This document shows positions 20,000 through 30,869 of a stretch of DNA of 64,000 bases, in pieces (position 1 is the stretch's first letter; every line of letters starts with the position of its first letter). The stretch spans positions 13,330,697 to 13,394,696 of the forward strand of contig CM055111.1 in assembly GCA_029204225.1 (NCBI GenBank). Direction: 5' to 3'. The notes under the pieces are model-generated. The model saw only the letters and a list, made by a program, of their open reading frames with translations, ran no database searches and had not been told where the DNA came from. The DNA comes from Diphasiastrum complanatum (lineage: Eukaryota; Streptophyta; Lycopodiopsida; Lycopodiales; Lycopodiaceae). Position numbers and translations under genes: made by a program.

Positions 20000-21815
20000 C
20001 CAATACAAAATACCACTTCAAAGGTTAGAAGATTTGCGGGATGATGCCAATGGAGATGGCAGCAAGAGCCACATAGCTTGCTACAGCTACCCACAGAGGG
20101 ATCCTGTCCTTCAAAAATTCTTCATTGCATTTCTTCTCGTCATTTCTGACTATGTCGGTATCATCAATTGCATCTGTTTGGAGACAATGAAAAAATCATG
20201 AACCATGATGGATACAAGAGCTTCTAAAGCAGCAACCATTATCCACACTGGTCTGCTGTCCGTTAGAGAGTGACTATATTACTACTTGTAAGCACTACTT
20301 TTAATATACTACCATCAACTCCTCGCAGAAGGCATTACTATGCACCTTTTAAAGTTTCACAGTGAGTCATCTTCAGATGTCCCAACATATTACTGCTGCT
20401 TACCCTTGGAAACGGGGAGAAGCTGATTGTTCTTGTACTGCTTGTATAATGAGCTTGCACTGACAATGAAAACTTTAAGAAGTTGTACAGTCCATCTCCA
20501 AGGATGAGTGCAATAGCAACAAACACCTGAGCAGCAAGATTGATTCAGGAATCAGCAGTATAATCAATATCAGTAACTTAGCTGATTCGCAAGTTGCATT
20601 TTAAAAGAGGAGATGGTTGGCTGGATTGCTACACCAAATAATTATAGGTTGTTACAACAACCCAACGAATTGAGATGACAAGAAGTACAAAACGTAGCAA
20701 GTTAATTTGTAGAGAAGTCCCATGGATCTTATATTCTGCATGCAACATCGAACTACCCTTATGCGAAGCTGTCTATCATAAACCCCACAGGCAGCAGGAT
20801 GCTAGGTAACTAAACAGGTTGCAAGACGTATCAGGTGCAAGGTGGCCATGGCTGTTGAGTTGCATACTTTGTAGCCATACAGTCCTCTGAAATTAGTTCC
20901 TCCAAGATGTTCTGGATACCATTCGCCTGCTTTGTTGGTGATAAGGGGCCGCATGAAACCCCAGGATATGACTGCACCTAGTAGAACGGAACAGTTCACA
21001 ATTATGTGGACAGATCATGCCTGCTCCAATATACACAAGGCTGAAGTCGAAATTGAATCTGCCAGCACAGGCAGCAACATTAACAACAATGTAAACACTA
21101 TATGCTGAATATGGAATCTGAAATACGTATGCTTTTAAGGTTGTACTCCCACTATTTGTGAATGTCCAACGTCCACAGGTTCTAAAAACATATTCACAGG
21201 CAGCAACATTCACAACAATGTAAACACTATATGCTGAATATGGAATCTGAAATACGTATGCTTTTAAGGTTGTACTCCCACTATTTGTGAATGCCCAACG
21301 TCCACAGGTTCTAAAAACATATTCACACCTATTATCTAGGGCTTTTAACCCAAGGCTAGGCAAGCTATCGAATCCGCAGGTAGCGTCGCCTTTGCCGCTG
21401 TAAAATCATTTGAAGAAACTCTGTGAAAAGCTGACCACAAAACTCTTTCCAAGAGACCTAACCTGTTTCCTGAGGCAGCAGCAGCAGCAGCAGGAACAAA
21501 TATTATGAGGAGTTAAATTGATAGCCTTCGCATTATATACTATACGTGCTGCATGCTTATTCTCAGGATAAAATGTGCACTGATCGACTCACAGGTATAT
21601 GAAAGTCAAAACTACAATGAATCAAGAAAGTCACAATTTCCAGAATAATTCGACGTCTAATGCATCAATATTGTGACTTACTTTGCGATTTTAGCACCTT
21701 GCGGAGTGTGGAAGCTGTTGATGAGGAGTGCCGTTGCTGTACCACTTGGGTACGTGAGCTTGTACTTTAGAATCATAATCTGCAAAGTTTTGCATGTTAA
21801 TCAATTTCTCTATGT
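20000..21815 (-). pseudogene. YSL transporter pseudogene, copy B (middle exons), inverted
   Basis: On the minus strand, exon 3 (about 21,772-21,677), exon 4 and exon 5 (21,477-20,870) repeat copy A in inverted form; GEWYPEHLGG keeps the tryptophan that copy A lost. The intron between exons 4 and 5 carries a tandem 129-bp duplication. Exon 6 (20,530-20,400) begins VFVAIALILGDGLYNF, then loses frame by a 1-bp deletion compared with 27,576-27,606. Exon 7 (about 20,290-20,010) gives DAIDDTDIVRND, EEFLKDRIPLWVAVASYVAL and then KWYFVLV, where it stops at the junction with copy A. Frameshifts near 20,990 and 21,400 confirm decay. Confidence 0.88.
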
Positions 21816-22590
21816 GCTGTTTGAGATCCAAATAGTGCACAAGTTTTGTTGTAAATCTGTAATTCAGATGATATAGATGCAAGAGTGCCTTAGACATAGT
21901 AATCTGTAACTGTTTTATGTCTGATTGATTCATTTTCTCTTCCGCCCATTATTTCCATGTAGTAAATCTATAATTGTAGTCTGCCATATGTTGCAGTAGT
22001 AGAAACTAGATAATTCTTGTTTCTACATTTGAGGTTCCACGAATTTTCTTTCATGCATTAGCGCTTTCACAGTCATTTTAAGAGAGCCCTACACACCAGT
22101 AGAAAGCTCGTTTTATACACAGTCATCACTCCCACTGTAGTTTTTCAGCACAGCCATAGCTCCCACTGGAGCATCACACACAGTCTTAGTTTCCACTGGA
22201 GCACATTGGTACTCCCAAATAGCAATTGTTATCAAGAAACACTCGAAGAAGAATGACCAAGGTTGGTCTCTGACACATTCAAGTCATAGCAGGAGCATCA
22301 GTAGTCCTCTTCATCATCTATCATGAACAAACCAAGAGGATCACCAGGGCTAAACTCAGCCATGATTTTCTCTCTTTGTATTACTGATCACATCAGTGAA
22401 ACATCAGCATTAGAGGCATTAATCTTTCCCTTCATGACTTGCTACTTCGCTTATTCTCTCATGGGAGTCTCTTTTTCCTCTTAACATGGGTATGAGCAGT
22501 TCATCCACATTTCATTCTGGCTTAGATCAGACAGGTTGATAGTCTAGTCATCAAAGATTTTCAACATAGGCAGGCAGGGAACTCCTTTTA
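21816..22590. other. Unrecognised stretch with three 30-bp tandem units
   Basis: No gene is recognised. At 22,119-22,209 three units of about 30 bp (ACAGTCATCACTCCCACTG, ACAGCCATAGCTCCCACTGG, ACAGTCTTAGTTTCCACTGG) stand in tandem. Confidence 0.5.
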
Positions 22591-23250
22591 GCGTGGATAT
22601 CAAGCAGTGGATATCAAGCAGTGGAACGTATGCGGAGTCAGACAGAGACCATATTCTCTCTACTACACTTTGCTGGACACTGCAATTCCCTGGATCAAAG
22701 CCTATGGTTCGTTCACAAGCAGCCTCTCTTCACACAGATAAACAATCTGTTGGGCTTGGTTACCAAAACGTTCATGCTAGTTAAGCTACGTAGCACCCAG
22801 AAACTCAACAAAGAAAACAAGAGAGGCTTAATGAAAAAATGGCCATAGGATAGACAGCTGCGATGGCTGTTTATATGTTCAAATGAGAGAAGATTACATG
22901 CCAAGAACTAGATACTACGTATTGACAGCTTTGAGAGTTGGATTGCTGATGTCAACAAACACAAGAAACACAAGTGTGTTTTGTTTGACACCAAAAAATC
23001 CTCCCTCAAACAAAACATTTCTTTTCTGAATTCTACTATCACCTACATGTCGACTCCACATCTTCACACACCATTTGTGTGTTGTCTACGCAACTATACA
23101 TGGATTGTGATTAAACCGTCTTTCACCTACATGTAGACTCTACATCTTCACACAACATTGTGTGTGGCCTATGTAGCTATACATGGAGTATGAATATCAT
23201 TGATTTTAGCAAGCTACAGAGAAATTCATTTCACGTTTAGAGCCTGAATG
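22590..23250 (-). mobile_element. Partial second copy of LTR-retrotransposon leader; 85-bp tandem repeat
   Basis: The stretch 22,745-23,000 repeats 23,837-24,080 in direct orientation and belongs to the retrotransposon leader also seen at 41,640-41,930 (opposite strand). At 23,039-23,195 an 85-bp unit (CACCTACATGT-GACTC-ACATCTTCACAC, then CTATACATGGA) is tandemly doubled. No coding sequence is supported. Confidence 0.55.
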
Positions 23251-23254
23251 CTCT

Positions 23255-24228
23255 AATTTCAAAAAATACAGATTTCTTTGCACTCCGCCACATCCATCAA
23301 GTGTATCTTGATAAGGTTCCTCATCTCCATAATCAAACATGTGCAAGATCTTTGGTTAATGACCACTGAATCCAGAGGTGAATTGATTTGAAGTAGTTTG
23401 TGATGTACCTTCAAGATGATCTTCTTTGGTTCTCTCTTGACCGCTGGCTTCATTCCTCTATAGTGAAGCTTTGATCCAACGGGGATCTTCCCTCCAAACT
23501 TCTGCTACTGCAGTATCATGATTTTTAGTATTCAAAGATGAAAAGAGCTCTGATAGAACTCATTGCATCAGTTGCAGTGTAGAAGAGAACGTGGACCTCA
23601 GAGAGATAGGAGCTGAGCAAGCGCAGGTTGGAGAGATTGCTGGCTGGAGGGATTGCTGGTTGAGAAGATGCGCTGGCTAGAGAGAGCGGTGCCAACGGTA
23701 GATGCGTTGAGAGAGAGAAGAGAGAGAGCGTAGACTCCCCAAGAAACATTCCTCTTGAAAAACCAGTGGTACCTGTCACTTCTCATTGATGACTGACTGG
23801 TGTAGATTAGTGCATGTGTGGGCCCATAACCTTTGTTGGGTTTGGTTACCAAAACGTTAATGCTAGTTAAGCTACGTAGCACCCAAAACTCAACAAAGAA
23901 AACAAGAGAGGCTTAATGAAAAAATGCCATAGGATAGCCCACTTCAAGGGTTGTTTATATATATAAATGAGAGAAGATTACATGCCAAGAACTAGATACT
24001 ACGAATTGACAGCCTTGAGAGTTGGATTGTTGATGTCAACAAACACAAGAAACACAAGTGTGTTTTGTTTGACACCAACACAATCATGTTTTGTTTCGAT
24101 GCAAGCACCAGACAGTATGATCTCTGAAGGCTGACAAACCAATACAAGCAGATTGCGAGTAATTCTATCAGGGAGCCATCGCGCATGGGCAAGAAGATTG
24201 TTGGCAGATCGCATGGGCTCTGATACCA
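23255..24228 (-). mobile_element. LTR-retrotransposon leader with primer site, LTR missing
   Basis: The minus strand starts with TGGTATCAGAGCCCATGC (24,228-24,211), a tRNA-Met primer site, followed by about 900 bases that match 41,523-42,370 on the plus strand. In that partner the site follows a 264-bp LTR. Here the sequence before the site is ...GGTTCTTACAGAG instead, so the LTR is absent or replaced. An open stretch starting at the ATG that overlaps the primer site runs 75 codons (24,229-23,999), and the partner keeps much of it. I see no gag domain. Confidence 0.7.
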
Positions 24229-24249
24229 CTCTGTAAGAACCTCAGCCCA

Positions 24250-25740
24250 ACACCCTCTATCAATTCCATACTCTGAATGCTTTCAATTCCATAATCTAAA
24301 AACAATAAGTTTGTGTCATATAATCAACTGACTAATGTGAATTCCACCCTAAAATGATTTGTAAAAACTGAATATCATATGCTCATCTCTTTGTGCAAGT
24401 CACCATCCACCAATTCTACATCAAGTCTACAATTTGTTTTGTAAGTTGTGGGACAAAGCTAGCCTCGAACACCCAATGCATTCTCTTATAGAAAGTGTCC
24501 CTCCTAGACTAGTGTGTGTGAGTTTGCGTGGGGGGTTGCTGTGCTAACTATCACCTATTGTCCATGCTACATGCATATATTTACTACTGTGTGGAGAGTC
24601 CCATTTAATTGCTATTGAACTGTTTGACCCTCATATTGTCAGGCATATGACTTGTGGGACAAAGATGGCCTTCATACCTATGGCCAAGTATGCATGCATG
24701 TGAATGTTGCACACTCATTAGAGGAGTTCCCAATATCAAAATGACCTTTTAAGGAATGCCATGTAGGATAAAGAAAAATATCAAAATAAAAAAAACAATA
24801 TTGTTTATTTGCTTGCCCCCACCACTCAAGAGGCCTCCCCAACTCCCAATGATCTAATCATAGTGTCTACAGTCACAGTTAACATCTAATGTTTGGTGGA
24901 CTAATGTATTTTGATGTAAAGTCATACTAGAGCATACCATTCTCTATCACTTGTCCATACCTTTTTCAAGCTTTGTTCGATGCCTCATTTTCACAAGCAA
25001 ATCTTCTCTGGCACATGCCTTCCTTTTAAGACAAAGTTCCTCCCACTCCCTTAGGCAATCTATATTCAACACAAACGTCAACTCAACTCAATTCTTTGTG
25101 CAATACTCAATTCTTCATTCGATCGACTAAATGCCCCCTCACATTCAGTTGGCCCCACAGATTCCTTGTGGAAAGATTTGAGTAACACTGACTTTGCAAT
25201 GATGGAAACTTGTGGATAAAGGCCCTATAGCAGTTGCCTATGCAAAGAATTTCCATGTTGTTAGTGTCGTCTTTTGATGTCTAGATATCCCTATAGCTTG
25301 TACATTCATTACGTCAAATGAAACCCCATGCACATTTTCCAAAAATCCAAAAATATGTGGCAAGGCTTAATTTATCATAAAATTTATGATTCAACTTCAA
25401 ACTTATTCTAAATAATGTTTTAGAATCAAGTCTTGGTTTTGATATGAGGCTTTTGGTCTTGCTTGTGTTACATTGATATCAACAATAAAAGTTGTGCCAA
25501 CCTCCTTTAAAACACTTTATAACAATCTACATAGGATAAGTTGGAAGGTAATGGTGGCAATTTTCAAGCCAAAGGGTGTTACGTTATATTCAAATACATC
25601 CTTTTGAGTAATATTTTGCTTCCTTTTTGGCATATTTATAATGAAGTTTAGCTTTACAAAATCCACTTTGTGGAAATCATTCACTACAATTAGTTATACT
25701 ATTAGAATTAAGACGCCTTTCTTTCCAGCCAATCTGTTGA
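24250..25740 (-). mobile_element. Ty3/gypsy RT-RNase H relic (R1, copy 3)
   Basis: The minus strand repeats the RT-RNase H stretch of R1 (about 25,650-24,935), preceded in coordinates by part of the 3' module (24,250-24,680). It parallels 57,360-58,870 in inverted orientation, and the resemblance continues into the neighbouring YSL fragment. Stops and frameshifts are many. Confidence 0.8.
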
Positions 25741-26310
25741 CAGGTCAAAGAACCTCATGTTTTAATTCTTTTTTCATTGTAAGGTCACTAAACGAGCATA
25801 CTAAAACATGCTTCTTGCTATTTGTGTGTGTATCAATTTTTTAAACACCAAGTTATTGTCCTATTAGCTTAGATTTGTATTTTTTTTTTGTTTTTTTATG
25901 CCTAAACCTAACATCCATAACTCTCTAAATAGCTAGCACTTTCAATTCTAGGATGATTTAGTGCCTACCTACCTATTATTATATTGGCCCCTTTTATTTT
26001 ATTATATTGGCCCCTTTTATTTTGGAAGAGCTCGACATTTGAATTATACAACATTAGAGAATTAAAAGTTTTGAAACAGCCTTTCCTTTCGAGCCATTTA
26101 ATATGAATTTCACATTCGTGGATGGATACATGAAGGCTTTAAAAAATTTGACGTGAATATTATAGGAGTGTAAGTATTTGTACTGTCTACACAATATTAA
26201 AGTTGCAGTGAAGACTTTTTTTTATTCTTTCTGATGAATATGGAATTATAGTGATATTTAACTTCTCTCCATCCTGTTGTAGCAATTAGTTGCAACAACT
26301 AGTAAACAGG
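25740..26310. other. AT-rich spacer between gypsy relic and YSL copy C
   Basis: No gene is seen. The spacer is repeated inverted at 56,800-57,370. It has a 23-bp tandem doublet (ATTATATTGGCCCCTTTTATTTT, shown here in part) at about 25,978-26,024 that the partner does not have in double form. A part also recurs at 42,385-42,560. Confidence 0.6.
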
Positions 26311-26314
26311 AGGA

Positions 26315-27700
26315 ATCAGCTTACTGTAGTCAAGCTGGCAGGCTGTTTTGGACAGCTCCAGCTATTTTGGAACCCACAAACATCATGCAAATGGGTGGAT
26401 TGACTTTGGGTAATGCTTAGATTGCTGCAGGCACAGACCATACGCCATCCCCACACATGAATCCCGATGCCACAGCAGGAACGTAGATCTCTGATTTTCC
26501 CTTGTTCAGCTTCTGCCACACAAAAACGATAACAGTGCCAATGAACATGTCGATTGCAAAGTATGATCCTATGTAGAACGGGATTGCCATTGCCATAGGA
26601 ATTGGTACATATTTAGATATTTTTCTTGGTGTCAGGTCCTGATGAGGTTTGTGGCAATTGCAAACGCAAAAAATCCCTAGCAGAGTTCTAGGCAATGTTT
26701 AGGCAAAGCAGAAAATCCTTCAAACTCCAATCAGTGTCATGTGCCTGTAGATCACTGCATAAGGAGCCTTGTACTCTCCGTTCGGGTTTCCCACATCAAA
26801 GGCTTTCCAGAACATCCTGAATGTAAGGGGTGCTAAAATGCATCCCATTCCAACCCCAATCAGCTGACTTGTGAACATGGATCTAGGTGAAGAACGTGTG
26901 AGATAGCCAGTCTTGAAATCTTGCATCAAGTCCGCAGCAGAGGCAACAATGACCATCATCACTCCGCATGCCGCTAAGCCAGCAACTACACCATGCCCTT
27001 GGCTCAGAGAAGATAAAAAGGGCCAATTTTCCATACGTGGATGCTAAGCTCCAATCTGTCAGGCCACATCCATTTGCATTGCAGAAGGCGAGAACGGGAG
27101 CCACAATGTAGCAGACCAATACAAAATACCACTTCAAAGGTTAGAAGATTTGCGGGATGACGCCAATGAGATGGCAGCAAGAGCCACATAGCTTGCTACA
27201 GCTACCCACAGAGGGATCCTGTCCTTCAAAAATTCTTCATTGCGTTTCTTCTTGTCATTTCTGACTATGTCGGTATCATCAATTGCATCTGTTTGGAGAC
27301 AATGAAAAAATCATGAACCATGATGGATACAAGAGCTTCTAAAGCAGCAAGCATTATTTACACTGGTCTGCTGTCCGTTAGAGAGTGACTATATTACTAC
27401 TTGTAAGCACTAATTTTAATATACTACCATCAAGTCCTCACAGAAGGCATTACTATGCACCTTTGAAAGAATCACAGTGAATCATCTTCAGATGTCCCAA
27501 AATATTACTGCTGCTTACCCTTGGAAACGGGAAGAAGCTGATTGTTCTTGTACTGCTTGTATAATGAACTTGCACTGACAATGAAAACTTTAATGAAGTT
27601 GTACAGTCCATCTACAAGGATGAGTGCAATAGCAACAAACACCTGAGCAGCAAGATTGATTCAGGAATCAGCAGTAAAATAATAAGCAGTATGATCAATA
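26315..27700 (-). pseudogene. YSL transporter pseudogene, copy C (3' half)
   Basis: The minus strand reads exon 6 (about 27,660-27,510: ALIL.DGLYNFIKVFIVSA then YKQYKNNQLLPVSKG), exon 7 (about 27,290-27,115: EEFLKDRIPLWVAVASYVAL) and the last exon (27,137-26,320). The last exon carries [69 protein letters not shown] and SKIAGAVQNSLPA. Compared with copy D it has an 11-bp deletion (near 27,010) that shifts the frame. It shares with D an extra base after YRHMTLIGV (near 26,723). Additional in-frame stops occur. The 27,118-27,820 part repeats 20,000-20,700 of copy B in direct orientation. Confidence 0.9.
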
Positions 27701-27854
27701 TCAGTAACTGAGCTGATTCGCAAGTTGCATTATAAGAGAGGAGATGGTTGGCTGGATTGCTACACTAGATAATTATACGTTGGTACAACAACCCAACGAA
27801 TTGAGATGACAACCAGTACAAAACATCGCTATATTGAGTATAGATGCTCCATTT

Positions 27855-28280
27855 TGAGGAGTTCCATTTATTTTTGGGAGTGATTTTCGACAGATTCTAC
27901 CAGTGGTGCCACCTGGAAGTCGAACGCAAATTGTCAATGCTTCGCTGAAGTGTTCGCTTTTGTGGAAACACATGGAGCTGAAGTGTTCGCGTTTGTGGAA
28001 ACACACGGAGGTGCATAAATTGACAAAGAACATGCGCGTCATGGGCGTGTAGGGTGGCAATAAGGATGAGCAGTTGAGGTTTGCAGATTATTTGTTGAGT
28101 GTGGGAGATGGTCGTGAGCCCACATTTGTGCATCGTGATTTGGACCTGATTTCTCTGCTAAGGGCATGTGCCTAAGGACGCGTGATGTGGGCGAATTGAT
28201 TTCATTCACATTTCCTGATGTTGCGCGATGTTTTAAGGATGTTGAGTTTTTGCGGAATCGTGTAATATTGACCCCATAAA
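27855..28280 (+). pseudogene. Helitron-type PIF1-like helicase fragment
   Basis: PIF1-like helicases form the C-terminal half of the Rep/Hel protein that drives rolling-circle transposition of Helitrons. The plus strand reads DFRQILPVVPPGSRTQIVNA, SLKCSLLWKHME and KLTKNMRV, then after a TAG at about 28,050 it reads FADYLLSVGDGREP. After a frame change it gives ELISFTFPDVARCF and KDVEFLRNRVILTP. These are the GGDFRQ.LPVVP, LT.NMR and ELI...FPD..fL..RaILtP blocks of plant Helitron helicases in correct order. A 33-bp tandem duplication repeats the LKCS-LLWKH-ME segment. The upstream ATP-binding motifs and Rep domain are missing. The open frames on the opposite strand are shadows. The fragment lies between YSL copy C and a gypsy relic. 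Confidence 0.88.
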
Positions 28281-28660
28281 CTTGTGGATAAAGGCCCTAT
28301 AGGATTTGCCTATGCAAACAATCTCCATGTTTTTAGTGTCGTCTTTTGATGTATAGATATCCCTACAACTTGTACATTCATTATGTTAAATGAAACCCCT
28401 TGCACATTTTCCAAAAATCCAAAAGTATATGGCAAGGCTTAATTTATCTTAAAAATTTATGATTCAGCTTCAAACTTATTCTAAATAAAGTTCTAGAATC
28501 AAGTCTTTGGTTTTTAAATGAGGCTTTTGATCTTGCTTGTGTACATTGATATCAACAATAAAAGTTGTGTCAACTTCCTTTAAAACACTTTTTAACAATC
28601 TAGATAGGCTAAGTTGGAACGTCATGGTGGCAATTTTCATACTTGTATCAAGTTGAACCT
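28272..28660 (-). mobile_element. Ty3/gypsy RT fragment (R1, short copy)
   Basis: This is part of the R1 RT-connection stretch on the minus strand, abutting the helicase fragment on one side. On the other side, after GGTGGCAATTTTCA, it changes into the sequence leading to the LTR at 28,859. The same tail type is seen at 59,590 in inverted orientation. Confidence 0.75.
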
Positions 28661-28858
28661 ACTACAATTGACTTGATACTTTTTCTCCCTCTTAAGAATT
28701 AACTCCCTCTTTAGGGCACGTCTTCTTTCTAATGGCATAGGCAAGATCAATGAAACACATCATAGTCGATATAGTAAATGGAGTCCATATTGCATAATTC
28801 ATCATCACTTTATATAATTTTTCTATTTTGAAAATAGCAAGTAAAGCTGAAGAGGGAG
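28661..28858 (+). mobile_element. 3' internal end of an LTR element, ending in a polypurine tract
   Basis: About 200 bases precede the LTR at 28,859 and end AAGCTGAAGAGGGAG, a typical polypurine tract directly before TGTGAAAA. The segment is repeated inverted at 59,380-59,570 and in part at 44,584-44,610. No domain is recognised. Confidence 0.6.
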
Positions 28859-29078
28859 TGTGAAAATTTGTCAACATTGTACTTGACTATTCTGGGGCCA
28901 AATGGAGGTAGAGATTATGTTGTGTGATTGGTGTATGTGTATATTTTGGTTAGTGTTTTTTATCAAACTAGCGGCTAGTGAATGAACTATTTAAAACATA
29001 GAAGCAATTTGTGTTTAGTGCAATTATTCTCTAGCTAGGTCTAACATTTTGGGTATATATGGAGCTGAAATTTTCACA
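28859..29078 (+). repeat. 220-bp LTR (unit 1 of 3) with 11-bp terminal inverted repeats
   Basis: It starts TGTGAAAATTT and ends AAATTTTCACA. A polypurine tract lies immediately before it and TGGTATTAGAGCTAG (a primer site one base different from the usual) immediately after. Related LTRs on the minus strand are at 44,366-44,583 and 59,162-59,379. Confidence 0.85.
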
Positions 29079-29361
29079 TGGTATTAGAGCTAGTTTGTGG
29101 CAAAAAAAAGTAAGTTTACTTTTTTAGTAGACATTTGAAAGCGACCTAGCATGCTTTTGTTCAATTGTGTTCGTCGTCAAATGTTTACTAATATTTTGTA
29201 TTATTCATCAAAAGAATCTCTTTATGTTTTCTAGAGATTGTGGACATTCAAGCTAACATTTTTGTTTCTAGTTTCAAATTGACAATCTTCCTTGCGGATG
29301 AGCGTAGCTCTTCTTATAAATGTAAATTATCCCTAAGTGATTGAATAATCTTTATGTGGAT
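29079..29361 (+). mobile_element. Primer site and leader of the 220-bp-LTR element
   Basis: TGGTATTAGAGCTAGTTTGTGG at its start (the first 12 bases are the primer-site core) is followed by leader sequence matching 44,365-44,080 in inverted form. It stops at 29,361, where segmental duplication copy 2 begins. Confidence 0.7.
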
Positions 29362-30170
29362 GAAGCATCAACAATCCGTAATGTGGTTTATGTTGAAGCT
29401 CAACATAAATCAACAACACGCCAAAGATACAAGAAACATGTGTAAATGATGCAAGAAACATCTGCAATCTATAATGTGGTATATATTGAAGATGGACCAA
29501 GGATGCATTGTACCAAGAGGTGTACCAAGAGGCATCAACAATCTATGTTGCGGTTACTGGTGTGATGAAGAGTACACACCACTCAAGAGTGAATGAAATT
29601 AGATGAACCTTGAGAACCAGACAATCGTAGCTCAATTTTCCTTCTTCCTTCCACTTCCTTGTCTCATCACATTCCTTGTCTTGATCAACCATCTGATCAT
29701 CCATGTTATGCCCATGACTGGTCTTGGGTAGCATGTCCACGCTAGGGATCGGTAATCATGACTATAAGGGAATTGGGGCCCTTATGAGTACATGGTCATA
29801 ATTAATGGTCGTAGGCCTAAACACATGGTGGTGGAGTTCATATGGGTCTATCAGTGAGTCATTAGGGAACTAGATGACGTGGCCCAAATAGGCTGCAGAG
29901 GTGTCCAGTGAGGTGTCACAATGCACTACTAGTTGTGCATGGGCCTTGCAGGGTATAAGTATACCTATTGGGCTCTCACTAGTGTATGCTTGATTTTGTG
30001 ATTGGTAGCTACATGCTGCTAGTGTGATTTCTCTTTCCATGACTGTGATTGATCCCGGGGGCTAGATCCGTACGATCTAGGTTTGGTTGGGCTGGTTTAT
30101 CCACCACCCGTTCCCTTGCGTTGGTGCTTCTATTGGTATGCTTAGACTAGTATCCTGTGTGTGAGGACTT

Positions 30171-30412
30171 TATAATCCATATGATCATGATGAGCGTCTT
30201 CCCAGTTGGATTAAGGTTTTTCATGCTTTGAATCAAGTATTGGGATGAATTCAATTGTTCCTTCCTTCTCATGTTTCACCACATGAGGCATGTGATCCAC
30301 ATCAAATATCACATGCCAACTAATGATCCTCTTCATGCTTGTAAGATCATATAGCCTATAAGCTTTCTATTCCTCATTGTATCCCAAGAAGATACACTTA
30401 CTAGAGTTTGTC
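30171..30412 (-). pseudogene. Copia integrase C-terminal scrap (duplicate)
   Basis: The duplicate of 6,190-6,436 shows the same KCIFLGYNEE, stop, KAYRLYDLTSMKRII order, with the R of SRHV changed to W. The shared stop shows it was dead before the duplication. Open stretches in the hinge position follow at 29,740-29,543. Confidence 0.8.
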
Positions 30413-30869
30413 GAAAATCAGTAGGTTGTGCAAAAGCTGGGAGTGGATCCCCCGAATTTCTCGGGGTCGAAAAAATTAGACCCGATCATGTTCAATGGCA
30501 CTTAGATAATTTAGTGAAGGTTCGGAAAAATCCTAACTGATCCGACCCGACCCAGGGTTGGAATTTTTCCTGCTAAGAAAAAACTCGAGCCTTCTATTTT
30601 CTTGGTCTTGTAAAGTTTTCAAGATGCTCATTAACAAATGGATTTAAGACTGAGCATCGAATTCCAACAAAGTTCTCATATAAGTTCTTTCTATGGACAT
30701 TGGTTGCACAACCAAACACATAGCTTGGTCTAGCTCTCCTCAAATTGGTGTTCATGTGGATCATCCTCTAGTTGCTCTAGCTTGCTCTTGCGCTCCTCCA
30801 ATTGTTGTTCACATGGAGCCATAATCCACTTTAGTCCCTCTACCAAGGATCAACTCAAAATAGCTATAC

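Noticed and set aside
27773-28133. Minus-strand frames of 78-95 codons
   Set aside because: Shadows of the plus-strand Helitron helicase fragment, which reads DFRQILPVVP.
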